This document shows positions 35,994 through 43,625 of a stretch of DNA of 64,000 nt, one piece after another; position 1 is the first letter of the stretch, and each line of letters starts with the position of its first letter. The DNA comes from Microterricola gilva (GTDB taxonomy: Bacteria; Actinomycetota; Actinomycetes; Actinomycetales; Microbacteriaceae), in assembly GCF_004217495.1 (NCBI RefSeq), contig NZ_SHLC01000001.1, forward strand, positions 1-64,000. Direction: 5' to 3'. A program made the translations under genes and the position numbers. A model generated the notes under the pieces. It was not told where the DNA came from, did not search any database, and saw only the letters and a list, made by a program, of their open reading frames with translations.

Positions 35994-37067
35994 TTACCGG
36001 GCAGCGAGCTCGCGCTTCACCGCGGCGACGAAGGTGTCGATGTCGGACTCGGTGGTGTCGAAGCCGCACATCCAGCGCACCTCGTTCTTCGCGGCATCCC
36101 AGTCGTAGAAGCGGAAGCTTTCGCGCAGGGTGTCGGCGACGCCGTCGGGCAGCACGGCGAAGACGGCGTTGGACTCGGTGGGCTGCGAGAAGCCGAGGCC
36201 GGTGATCGAGCCGTCGGCGATGCCGGCCTCGAGTGCGCCGCGGAGTCGGGCGGCCATGGCGTTGGCGTTGGAGGCGTTGCGCAGGTAGAGGTCGTTCTCG
36301 AGCAGTGCGATGAGCTGCGCCGAGACGAAGCGCATCTTCGACGAGAGCTGCATGTTCATCTTGCGCAGGTACTTGAGGCCGGTCGACGCCTCGGGGTTCA
36401 GCACGACGATGGATTCGCCGAACAGCATCCCGTTCTTGGTGCCGCCGAAGCTCAGCACATCGACGCCGGCATCCGTGGTGAAGGCCCGCAGCGGCTGGCC
36501 AAGTGCGGCGGCGGCGTTGGAGATGCGCGCGCCGTCCATGTGCAACTTCATGCCGAGCTTGTGGGTGTGCTCGGCGATCGCGGTGACCTCGGCCACCGAG
36601 TACGCGGTGCCGAGCTCGGTGGTCTGGGTGATCGAGACGACGCCGGGCTGCGCGCGGTGCTCGTCGCCCCAGCCCCAGGCTTCCTTGTCGATGAGCTCGG
36701 GGGTGAGCTTGCCGTCCGGTGTCTCGACGGTGAGCAGCTTGATGCCGCCGATGCGCTCGGGGGCGCCGTTCTCGTCGCTGTGGATGTGGGCGGTGCTCGT
36801 GCAGATGACCGCGCCCCAGCGCGGCAGCATCGACTGCAGTCCGGTGACGTTCGCGCCGGTGCCGTTGAACACCGGGAAGGCCTGCACGCCGTCGCCGAAG
36901 TGGGAGGCGAAGACCTGCTGCAGCTTCTCGGTGTAGACGTCGTCGCCGTAGGCGATCTGGTGGCCACCGTTGGCCGCGGCGATGGCCGCCATGATCTCGG
37001 GGTGCACGCCCGAGTAGTTGTCGGACGCGAAGCCGCGGGAGTCAAGGTCATGCAGAGTGTCAGTCAC
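35994..37067 (-). CDS. ltaE: Low-specificity threonine aldolase
   Basis: 357 residues from GTG 37067; the longer open frame runs into repeat sequence. Fold-type I PLP enzyme: FASDNYSGVHPEIMAAIA, the FNGTGANVTGLQ cofactor loop, HMDGARISNAA (PLP Asp) and the Schiff-base Lys in SFGGTKNGMLFGE. Cleaves threonine/allo-threonine to glycine and acetaldehyde in the cytosol. Stand-alone gene. Confidence 0.9.
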   Translation of the reverse strand: MTDTLHDLDSRGFASDNYSGVHPEIMAAIAAANGGHQIAYGDDVYTEKLQQVFASHFGDGVQAFPVFNGTGANVTGLQSMLPRWGAVICTSTAHIHSDENGAPERIGGIKLLTVETPDGKLTPELIDKEAWGWGDEHRAQPGVVSITQTTELGTAYSVAEVTAIAEHTHKLGMKLHMDGARISNAAAALGQPLRAFTTDAGVDVLSFGGTKNGMLFGESIVVLNPEASTGLKYLRKMNMQLSSKMRFVSAQLIALLENDLYLRNASNANAMAARLRGALEAGIADGSITGLGFSQPTESNAVFAVLPDGVADTLRESFRFYDWDAAKNEVRWMCGFDTTESDIDTFVAAVKRELAAR

Positions 37068-37155
37068 CGCTCTAGTCTGGCACCGCGACATCCAGCGATT
37101 TCGTGCGCCACACGCACACTTCGTGCCTGATCGCCCGCCCCGCGCCACTCTTCCC

Positions 37156-37199
37156 CGCTCCGAGGTCGTTCACCCTTCGCGCTCCGAGGTCGTTCACCC
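37156..37199. repeat. 20-bp direct repeat pair
   Basis: CGCTCCGAGGTCGTTCACCC occurs at 37156-37175 and again at 37180-37199, in the non-coding gap after the aldolase start. Confidence 0.85.
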
Positions 37200-37206
37200 C
37201 TCCCGC

Positions 37207-37255
37207 TGGTTGAGCCTGTCGAAACCTCACGAGCGGATGTCGACAGGCTCAATCA
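37207..37255. repeat. REP-like inverted repeat of the Microbacteriaceae type
   Basis: TTGAGCCTGTCGA (37210-37222) and its exact complement TCGACAGGCTCAA (37240-37252), 17-bp spacer, within GGTTGAGCCTGTCGAAACC. This short palindromic element is scattered in many Microbacteriaceae genomes. Degenerate copies occur inside coding sequence at 43110-43179 and 43650-43768. The 37068-37388 gap holds only repeats and a terminator, no gene. Confidence 0.8.
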
Positions 37256-37310
37256 ACGGAGGTCAGGCACTATCGACGGAGGTCAGGCGCTATCGACGGA
37301 GGTCTGGCTC
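37251..37310. repeat. Three 20-bp tandem units
   Basis: Units start at 37251, 37271 and 37291 with consensus (A/T)ATC(A/G)ACGGAGGTCAGGC; a decayed fourth follows at 37311. Period exactly 20 bp. Confidence 0.8.
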
Positions 37311-37337
37311 AATCAACGACAGACGGGCAGACACAGA

Positions 37338-37370
37338 GGGGCGGATGCCGCGTGCTGCGGCATCCGCCCC
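37338..37370 (-). terminator. Terminator after the ABC exporter operon
   Basis: GGGGCGGATGCCGC (37338-37351) and complement (37357-37370), 14-bp perfect stem, 5-nt loop, 18 bp past the permease stop. Confidence 0.75.
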
Positions 37371-37388
37371 TTCCCCCGGGCCGAGGCG

Positions 37389-38531
37389 TTACCCCTTGAG
37401 TGCCTCGGCCAGCTTGACCCTGGCGCCGAGACGCAGCAGGGAGTTGCTGTAGATGCGCGAGCCGAGTGCCAGCACGAGCACCGTCGTCGCCACCAGGATC
37501 GCGAGCGAGAGCAGCGGCTCCCACCACTCGGCCGTGCCGAGGAACACACGCATCGGCATGCCGACCGGCGCTGAGAACGGCACGTAGCTCATGATGCCGA
37601 GCACGAGCGGGTTGTCGTTGAAGAGAATGACGAGGAAGTACGGCAGCATCACGAGCATTGTCACCGGCGAGGTGACGGAGCCGATGTCTTCGGCGCGGGA
37701 GACCATCGACGCCGTCGCCGCGAACAGGGCGGAGAGCATGACGAAGCCGACGGCGAAGAACACGATGAACCAGATCACCGACGCGCCAAGGGTGCCGAGC
37801 AGCACCTTCTGACTCGTCACGACCATGCCGAGGATGGCGAGCACCGCGATGGCCACGATCTGCAGGAATGCCATCGCGCTGTTGCCGACTACCTTGCCGG
37901 CGAGCAGCGCGCGCACCGGTATCGTCGACATCAGGATCTCGACGATGCGGGTCTGCTTCTCCTCGACGACACTCGATGCGATGGTCGAACCGAAGGTGAT
38001 CGCCGACATGAAGAAGACCAGCCCAAAGCCGAGCGCGACGAGGTAGATCAGGAACGAGTCCTGGCTCGCCTGCTCGAGCAGCACGACCTCCGGCCGGATG
38101 CTGAGCGCTCCGACGACGTCGCCGGGGGGCTGGTCGAGCCCGATCACGGTGACGGGGTTCGCGGCATCCGCGGCCTCGCTGGGCACGACGATCGCGCTGA
38201 CCTCGCCGTCGCGGAGCATCTGCTCCGCGTCCTCGCGCGAATCGGCCGTGACGCCCTCGAGCCCCTCGGCCTGGGCGATGGCGGCGCTCGCGGCATCGGC
38301 GGAGGTTCCGATCAGGGCCACCTTGGTCTGGTCGGGGTTCTGGCTGACGAGACCGCCGATCACCACGGAGGCGAGCACGGCGAGCATGAGGATGCCGGTC
38401 GAGATCAGGAACGCCTTGCTGCGCAGGCGCATGGTGATCTCGCGGCCGGCGACGAGGCCGACGCTGTGCGCGAAGCTGGGCGTGCCGCGGTCGGCGGCGC
38501 CGCGCGGTGGGGTGCTCTGGTGCGTGCTCAT
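37389..38531 (-). CDS. ABC-2 type exporter permease (NatB-like)
   Basis: 380 residues. One N-terminal helix (AFLISTGILMLAVLASVVIG), a long extracytoplasmic domain (about 65-170), then five or six helices (FLIYLVALGFGLVFFMSAI; FLQIVAIAVLAILGMVV; VIWFIVFFAVGFVMLS; LVMLPYFLVILF; LLSLAILVATTVLVLAL). The VVEEKQTRIVEILMSTIPVRALLAGKV loop is the ABC-2 contact with the ATPase. Resembles sodium/drug or lantibiotic-type exporters (NatB/YhaP). Its start overlaps the ATPase stop by one base. Confidence 0.9.
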   Translation of the reverse strand: MSTHQSTPPRGAADRGTPSFAHSVGLVAGREITMRLRSKAFLISTGILMLAVLASVVIGGLVSQNPDQTKVALIGTSADAASAAIAQAEGLEGVTADSREDAEQMLRDGEVSAIVVPSEAADAANPVTVIGLDQPPGDVVGALSIRPEVVLLEQASQDSFLIYLVALGFGLVFFMSAITFGSTIASSVVEEKQTRIVEILMSTIPVRALLAGKVVGNSAMAFLQIVAIAVLAILGMVVTSQKVLLGTLGASVIWFIVFFAVGFVMLSALFAATASMVSRAEDIGSVTSPVTMLVMLPYFLVILFNDNPLVLGIMSYVPFSAPVGMPMRVFLGTAEWWEPLLSLAILVATTVLVLALGSRIYSNSLLRLGARVKLAEALKG

Positions 38532-39427
38532 CAGCGGATGACCTCTCGGAAGACCTGGGCAAGGGAGGGTTCGTGCGGGCCGAAGCTCACCAGCTCGCCG
38601 CTGGCCACGGCGCGGGTCAGCACGGCGGCGCGGGCGTCGTCGCCGGCCTCGAACAGGGCGTAGCCGCCGTCGAAGTCGATCACCGTGACGCCGGGCACAT
38701 CGCGCACCCAGCCGGCGTCGCCTCCAGCACGAGAGCCGCCGAGCAGCAGCTCGTGCCGGGAGGAGCCGTGCTCGCGGCGCAGACCCTCGACCGAGCCGTT
38801 GGCGCGAATCTCGCCGTCGGCGATGATCACGAGGTCGTCGCAGAGCCGCTCAACGATGTCGAGCTGGTGCGAGCTGAAGAGCACGGGGGCCCCGGATGCC
38901 GCGTGCGACTGCAGCACGCCGAGAACCACGTCGACCGCCATGGGGTCGAGTCCGCTGAACGGCTCGTCGAGCACGAGCACCTCGGGCTCGTGCACCAGTG
39001 CGGCCGCGATCTGGGCGCGCTGCTGGTTGCCGAGCGAGAGGCTCTCGACCGTGTCGTTCGCGCGCTCGCCGAGGCCGAGCTGCTCCAGCAGCGCCGCGGC
39101 GTTGCGATTCGCGGCGGCCGAGGTGAAGCCGTGCAAGCGGGCCAGATAGACGAGCTGCTCCTGCACCTTCATCTTCGGATAGAGGCCGCGCTCCTCCGGC
39201 ATGTAGCCGAAGCGGCGGCGGTCGGCCGCAGTCAGGAGCGTGCCGTCGAGGCTGACGCTGCCGGCATCCGGGGCCAGGACGCCGAGGATGATGCGCATCG
39301 TCGTGGTCTTGCCCGCGCCGTTGCCGCCGACGAAACCCGTCATGCGGCCGTGGCCGACGGTGAAGCTGACGTCCGTGAGCACGGCGCGATCGCCGTAGCT
39401 CTTGTTGACGTTCTGGATCTCTAACAC
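38531..39427 (-). CDS. ABC exporter ATPase (NatA-like)
   Basis: 298 residues from GTG 39427, favoured because AAAGG lies about 8 nt upstream; GTG 39436 would abut that site. Walker A GGNGAGKTT, signature LSLGNQQRAQ, Walker B VLVLDEPFSGLDP, His-switch in FSSHQLDIVERL, and a C-terminal domain of about 80 residues as in DrrA/NatA-type exporters. Works with the permease encoded immediately downstream. Substrate unknown. Confidence 0.92.
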   Translation of the reverse strand: MLEIQNVNKSYGDRAVLTDVSFTVGHGRMTGFVGGNGAGKTTTMRIILGVLAPDAGSVSLDGTLLTAADRRRFGYMPEERGLYPKMKVQEQLVYLARLHGFTSAAANRNAAALLEQLGLGERANDTVESLSLGNQQRAQIAAALVHEPEVLVLDEPFSGLDPMAVDVVLGVLQSHAASGAPVLFSSHQLDIVERLCDDLVIIADGEIRANGSVEGLRREHGSSRHELLLGGSRAGGDAGWVRDVPGVTVIDFDGGYALFEAGDDARAAVLTRAVASGELVSFGPHEPSLAQVFREVIR

Positions 39428-39593
39428 TGAGTGCACCTTTCGCTGCTGTGCACTCAGGCTACGAGGAGCGACCTCGTGCCGGCATCCGCCGTGCGGAGGG
39501 TTTCCGCTCTCCGCCGCGCGGTCGAGAGGCGACGCTGGTCGCGCGCGTCGTGCGCGGGCGGCGGGGACGCCCTCTCGTCAGGTACCGGATGCT

Positions 39594-39650
39594 CGAGAGT
39601 GCAGAAATTGCGCTGGATCCGACGTATTCAGCGCAATTTCTGCACTCTCG
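39594..39650. terminator. Perfect 21-bp inverted repeat beyond fadD-like gene
   Basis: Arms 39594-39614 and 39630-39650 are exact complements, starting CGAGAGTGCAGAAATTGCG, around a 15-nt loop, 26 bp past the stop of the ligase gene. Unusually AT-rich arms and a long loop for a terminator here; could instead be a mobile palindromic element. Confidence 0.55.
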
Positions 39651-39675
39651 CGGGCGGATGCCGGTGCGCCCGCAG

Positions 39676-41424
39676 CTACTTGCCGATGATCTGCTGCTGC
39701 ACCTGGCGCCGGAGCACCTTGCCGATGAGGGAGCGGGGCAGCTCGTCGACCTGCACGAAGCGGCGCGGAACCTTGTACGGCGTGAGGCAGGTCTTCGCAA
39801 AGGTGCGGAGCGCGTCGGGGTCGAGCTCGACGCCGGGCGCGAGCACCACGGCGGCGGTGACGACCTCGGAGCCATCGGCATCCGGGGCGCCGACGACGGC
39901 GATGTCGAGCACATCCGGGTGGGCGAGCAGCGCCCCCTCGACCTCGGTGGGCGAGACGTTGAAGCCTCCGGTGACGATGAGCTCCTTGGCCCGGTCGACG
40001 ATGGAGATGAAGCCGTCGGCGGAGACCGTGACGATGTCGCCGGTGCGCAGCCAGGGGCCGCTACCCGCGGCATCCGCGGTGTCCAGAGGATCGACGGAAT
40101 CCGCAACGACGTCGGCGCCGAGCAGCGCCTCCGCGCTCTCGCTCGGCCGGTTCCAGTAGCCGGAGAAGACCTGGGGACCGCGCACGAGGAGCTCGCCGGC
40201 CTCGTCGAAGCCGCGCTGCACTCCCGGCCGTTCCGGGTCGACGACGCGGATCTCGATGTTCGGCAGCGGCAGCCCGACGGTGCCGGCGCGCCGGTTGGCG
40301 GCCACCGGGTTCACCGCGATGATCGGCGAGGACTCGGTCATGCCGTAGCCCTCGACGAGCAGGCTCTCCGTGCCCGCCTCCCAGCGTTCGACGAGCGCGG
40401 GCGGCAGGGCCATGGCGCCGGAAATGGCGAAACGGATGCTGGCGAGGCTCACGCCAGCGGCGTCGGCGGCCGTGAGCATCCGGTCGTAGATCGGCGGGAC
40501 GGCCGGCAGGAAGGTCGGCGGATTGTGCCGCGCCGCCTTGAGCACGAGCTCAGGATCGAACGCCGGGAACAGCACGAGACGCGCCCCCATGCTCATCGCG
40601 GAGGTGATGCAGAGGGTGAGCCCGAAGGCGTGGAACATCGGAAGCACGCCGTAGAACACCTCGGCGCCCGGTTTCGGGCCGGGCAGCCAGGCCTGGCCCT
40701 GCAACGAGTTGACGAGCAGATTGCGGTGGCTGAGCACTGCGCCCTTGGGCGTGCCCGTTGTTCCGCTCGTGTACTGCAGCAGCGCGACGTCGTCCGCCTG
40801 CGGGCGCGGGTGCTCGGCGGCGATGGGGCCGCTCTTGAGCAGGCTCGCCCAGACGACGGCACCCGGAGCCGGGTGGCCGAGCGTCAGCTTCGCGCGGCCC
40901 GTGCGGGCGGCGGCGACCGGCATCCGGAGCTTGGCCCGCATGCCGAACGGCATGGCACGGGTCACGTCGACGGCGACGACCGTCTCGACGCCCATGGCCG
41001 ACGGGAAGTCGGCGATGGTGGCGGCGAGTTTGTCCCAGACGATGGCGATGCTGGCGCCGTGGTCCTCGAACTGGTGCAGCAGCTCGCGGGGCGTGTACAG
41101 CGGGTTGTGCTCGACCACGATGGCGCCGAGGCGCAGTACGGCGTAGAAGGCGATGATGTGCTGCGGACAGTTCGGCAGCACGATGGCCACCCGGTCGCCG
41201 GCCGAGACGCCGAGCCGGCGCAGGCCCTCCGCCGCACGGTCGATGGCGGCGCCGAGCTCGCGGTAACTCGTGGTCGCGCCGAAGAACTCGAGCGCGACGT
41301 GGTTCGCGTATGTCGTGGCCGAGGCCTCGATCACGTCGACGAGGGAGTCGTCCGGCACGTCGATGAGGTGCGGGACTCCGGGGGAGTACGAGGAGAGCCA
41401 GGGCTTGTCGGCGAAAACGCTCAT
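39676..41424 (-). CDS. Long-chain fatty-acid CoA ligase (FadD type)
   Basis: 582 residues, ANL adenylating enzyme: P-loop-like LQYTSGTTGTPKGAVLSHRN (A3), EGYGMTESSPI (A5), LRTGDIVTVSADGFISIVDR (A7-A8), and the catalytic Lys near the end in RSLIGKVLRR. Activates fatty acids via acyl-AMP for beta-oxidation or lipid synthesis. ATG 41424 is the only start in frame, since a TAA stop lies 13 codons upstream. There is no Shine-Dalgarno at the normal distance; instead an upstream 11-codon ORF overlaps the start (ATGA). Confidence 0.92.
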   Translation of the reverse strand: MSVFADKPWLSSYSPGVPHLIDVPDDSLVDVIEASATTYANHVALEFFGATTSYRELGAAIDRAAEGLRRLGVSAGDRVAIVLPNCPQHIIAFYAVLRLGAIVVEHNPLYTPRELLHQFEDHGASIAIVWDKLAATIADFPSAMGVETVVAVDVTRAMPFGMRAKLRMPVAAARTGRAKLTLGHPAPGAVVWASLLKSGPIAAEHPRPQADDVALLQYTSGTTGTPKGAVLSHRNLLVNSLQGQAWLPGPKPGAEVFYGVLPMFHAFGLTLCITSAMSMGARLVLFPAFDPELVLKAARHNPPTFLPAVPPIYDRMLTAADAAGVSLASIRFAISGAMALPPALVERWEAGTESLLVEGYGMTESSPIIAVNPVAANRRAGTVGLPLPNIEIRVVDPERPGVQRGFDEAGELLVRGPQVFSGYWNRPSESAEALLGADVVADSVDPLDTADAAGSGPWLRTGDIVTVSADGFISIVDRAKELIVTGGFNVSPTEVEGALLAHPDVLDIAVVGAPDADGSEVVTAAVVLAPGVELDPDALRTFAKTCLTPYKVPRRFVQVDELPRSLIGKVLRRQVQQQIIGK

Positions 41425-41456
41425 CGGGCGGCTCCGCGGCTGAGCGAGTGCATCAT
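41421..41456 (-). CDS. Upstream ORF of 11 codons overlapping the FadD-like start
   Basis: Encodes MMHSLSRGAAR and stops at TGA 41421-41423, overlapping the ligase ATG (ATGA). GGAGG at 41458-41462 is positioned for its second ATG, whereas the ligase start has no such site. Looks like a leader peptide for translational coupling; could be chance. Confidence 0.4.
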   Translation of the reverse strand: MMHSLSRGAAR

Positions 41457-41563
41457 GCCTCCAGTCTTACATTGCCCGCACCGCGCCGGTGCTGGCGCGC
41501 GCCGAGAATCGGGAGGATCATGTCTCTCGTGTCCTCATCAACCCGCCTTTCGGGCGCGGCACC

Positions 41564-42895
41564 ATGAACACCGCCGCCCGCCGCATCCAGCGCATCTACC
41601 TCGGCCTCACGCTGGGCAACACGCTTGCCGCCTCCTTCATCTGGGGCGTCAACACGCTCTTCCTGCTGGATGCCGGGCTCAGCTCGCTCGAGGCCTTCGC
41701 CGCCAACGCGTTCTTCACGGCCGGCATGGTGTTGTTCGAGGTGCCGACTGGCGTCGTGGCGGACAGCTGGGGCCGCCGCGCCTCGTTCCTGCTCGGAACG
41801 ATCACCCTCGCCGTCTCCACCTACCTGTACTACCTGATGTGGCAGCTGCACGCCCCATTCTGGGCGTGGGCGGTCATCTCGGTGCTGCTCGGTCTCGGCT
41901 TCACCTTTTTCTCCGGGGCCGTCGAGGCGTGGCTCGTCGACGCCCTGCGCTTCTCGGGCTACGAGGGCGGACTCGAGGCCGTGTTCGGCCGCGGCCAGAT
42001 CGTCGCCGGGGTCGCCATGCTCGTCGGCTCGGTGGCCGGCGGTGTGATCGCCCAGGCGACAAACCTCGGCGTGCCCTTCCTCCTGCGCGTCGGTGTGCTG
42101 ATGGTGATGTTCGTCGTCGCGTTCGCGCTGATGCGTGACATCGGCTTCACGCCGGAGCGTTCCGTGCACCCGCTGCGCGCGACCAAGGAACTGCTCGTCG
42201 CCTCCATCGATGGCGGGCTCAAGAAGCCGCCCGTTCGTTACATCATGCTCGCGGCGCCGTTCACCGCCGGCGTCGGCATCTACGTCTTCTACGCGCTGCA
42301 GCCCTATCTGCTCGAGCTCTTCGGTGATCCGAAGGCCTACGCGATCGCCGGGCTCGCGGCGGCCCTCGTTGCCGCCTCGCAGGTGCTCGGCGGCTGGCTC
42401 GCCCCGCGTGTCCGGGCGCTGTTCCGCAAGCGGACGACCGTGCTGATCCTCAGCGTCGTCGTCAGCGTGGTGATCCTGGTCTCGCTCGGCATCAACCGCG
42501 TGTTCTGGCTCGCGCTCGTGCTGCTGGCCGTGTGGGGTGTCGTCGCCGCGGCGGCCGGACCGGTGCGCCAGGCCTACCTCAACGACATGATCCCGTCGAA
42601 GCAGCGGGCGACCGTGTTGAGCTTCGACTCGCTGATGGCCTCAAGCGGCGGCGTGGTCGTGCAGCCCGTGCTCGGGCGCTCGGCCGACCTCTACGGCTAC
42701 CCGGCCTCGCTGGCGTTCGCCGGCCTGATCGAGGCCATCGCCATCCCGTTCCTGATCGCGAGCCGCCGTCAGCATGCCCCGGCCGATGTGGCGAGCGATG
42801 CGGGCGTGGCCACGGCGGTTCCGGATGCCGCGGCCGGCGGCCCAGCGGATGCCGGAGCGAGTGACCAGGCCCCTAGGCCCGATGGGCAGCCGTGA
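41564..42895 (+). CDS. MFS transporter
   Basis: 443 residues from ATG 41564; the longer open frame has no start signal. Twelve hydrophobic helices and the MFS loop-2/3 motif in TGVVADSWGRRASFLLG (G-x-x-x-D-x-x-G-R-R). A central cytoplasmic loop (RDIGFTPERSVHPLRATKE) and an Ala/Gly/Pro-rich C-tail from about 405. Substrate unknown; resembles tetracycline/multidrug-type actinobacterial members. Its 3' end overlaps the convergent response-regulator gene by 23 bp, so the tail sequence is shared on opposite strands. Confidence 0.88.
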   Translation: MNTAARRIQRIYLGLTLGNTLAASFIWGVNTLFLLDAGLSSLEAFAANAFFTAGMVLFEVPTGVVADSWGRRASFLLGTITLAVSTYLYYLMWQLHAPFWAWAVISVLLGLGFTFFSGAVEAWLVDALRFSGYEGGLEAVFGRGQIVAGVAMLVGSVAGGVIAQATNLGVPFLLRVGVLMVMFVVAFALMRDIGFTPERSVHPLRATKELLVASIDGGLKKPPVRYIMLAAPFTAGVGIYVFYALQPYLLELFGDPKAYAIAGLAAALVAASQVLGGWLAPRVRALFRKRTTVLILSVVVSVVILVSLGINRVFWLALVLLAVWGVVAAAAGPVRQAYLNDMIPSKQRATVLSFDSLMASSGGVVVQPVLGRSADLYGYPASLAFAGLIEAIAIPFLIASRRQHAPADVASDAGVATAVPDAAAGGPADAGASDQAPRPDGQP

Positions 42896-43625
42896 TCCCG
42901 TGCTCGTAGGCGAAGATCACGGCCTGAATGCGGTCGCGGAGCCCGAGCTTCATCAACACCTTGGACACGTGGGTCTTCACCGTGGACTCGCCCACGTAGA
43001 GCCGGCCCGCGATCTCGGCGTTGGAGAGGCCGCAGGCGAGGAGTTGCAGCACCTCGGCCTCCCGCTCGGTCAGCGTCGCGAGCGCGGTGTCTCCGGTGGG
43101 CTGCGGGATGTCGAGAGGCTCACTCAGCGGCGAGACCGGCTCAATCAGCGGGCGTTCGTCGGTTGGGCCTGTCGAAACCCCGGCGGTCGCCGCGGCGATC
43201 ACGTGCCGCGTGACATCCGGCGACAGCAGCGCGTCGCCGCGGGCGAGCACCTGCACGGCGTTGACGAGCTCCTCCGGTGAGGCGTTCTTCAGCAGGAAGC
43301 CGCTCGCGCCGCTCTGCAGGGCGCTGAACAGGTAGTCCTCGCGGTTGAAGGTGGTCAGCACGAGCACGCTCGCGGCGAGCGTCGGGTCGGCGACGATGAG
43401 CCGGGTGGCCTCAAGGCCGTCCATGCCGGGCATTTGAACGTCCATGCAGATGACGTCCGGCGTGAGTGCGCGCGCCTGCGCGACGGCCTGTTCGCCGTTG
43501 CCGGCCTCGCCGACGACCTCGATGCCGGGTTCTGACTCCAGGATGATCCGGAAGCCGGCGCGCATGAGCTGCTGATCGTCGACGATCAGCACGCGGATGT
43601 CGGCAGGGCTCGGTGACTCAGACAT
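42873..43625 (-). CDS. NarL/LuxR-type response regulator
   Basis: 250 residues from ATG 43625 (8-bp overlap with the kinase stop). Receiver domain with VLIVDDQQLM, phospho-Asp in VICMDVQMPGMDG, Thr in VLVLTTF and Lys in FLLKNASPE. A Pro/Ser-rich linker (about 143-175) precedes the LuxR HTH (LTEREAEVLQLLACGLSNAEIAGRL). The linker is encoded by degenerate copies of the GGTTGAGCCTGTCGAAACC repeat (see repeats at 43110-43179), which is unusual. Pairs with the adjacent sensor kinase. Confidence 0.93.
   Translation of the reverse strand: MSESPSPADIRVLIVDDQQLMRAGFRIILESEPGIEVVGEAGNGEQAVAQARALTPDVICMDVQMPGMDGLEATRLIVADPTLAASVLVLTTFNREDYLFSALQSGASGFLLKNASPEELVNAVQVLARGDALLSPDVTRHVIAAATAGVSTGPTDERPLIEPVSPLSEPLDIPQPTGDTALATLTEREAEVLQLLACGLSNAEIAGRLYVGESTVKTHVSKVLMKLGLRDRIQAVIFAYEHGITAAHRA
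43110..43179. repeat. REP-like copies inside the response-regulator linker
   Basis: GGTTGGGCCTGTCGAAACC (43161-43179) differs from the family repeat at one base; GGCTCAATCAGCG (about 43138-43150) and TGTCGAGAGGCTCACTCAGCG-like sequence (about 43110-43129) are further degenerate arms. All lie in frame in the linker between receiver and HTH. Confidence 0.7.

Noticed and set aside
37251-37310. Possible CRISPR array
   Set aside because: The repeats are directly abutting with a 20-bp period and no spacers; no cas gene is present.
37018-37452. Possible small protein containing RWLSLSKP
   Set aside because: The peptide is the translation of the REP-like repeat, and the frame crosses two promoters, tandem repeats and a terminator.
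39448-42138. 896-codon plus-strand frame
   Set aside because: Antisense to the FadD-like gene and out of frame with the MFS gene; Arg/Glu/His-rich shadow composition.
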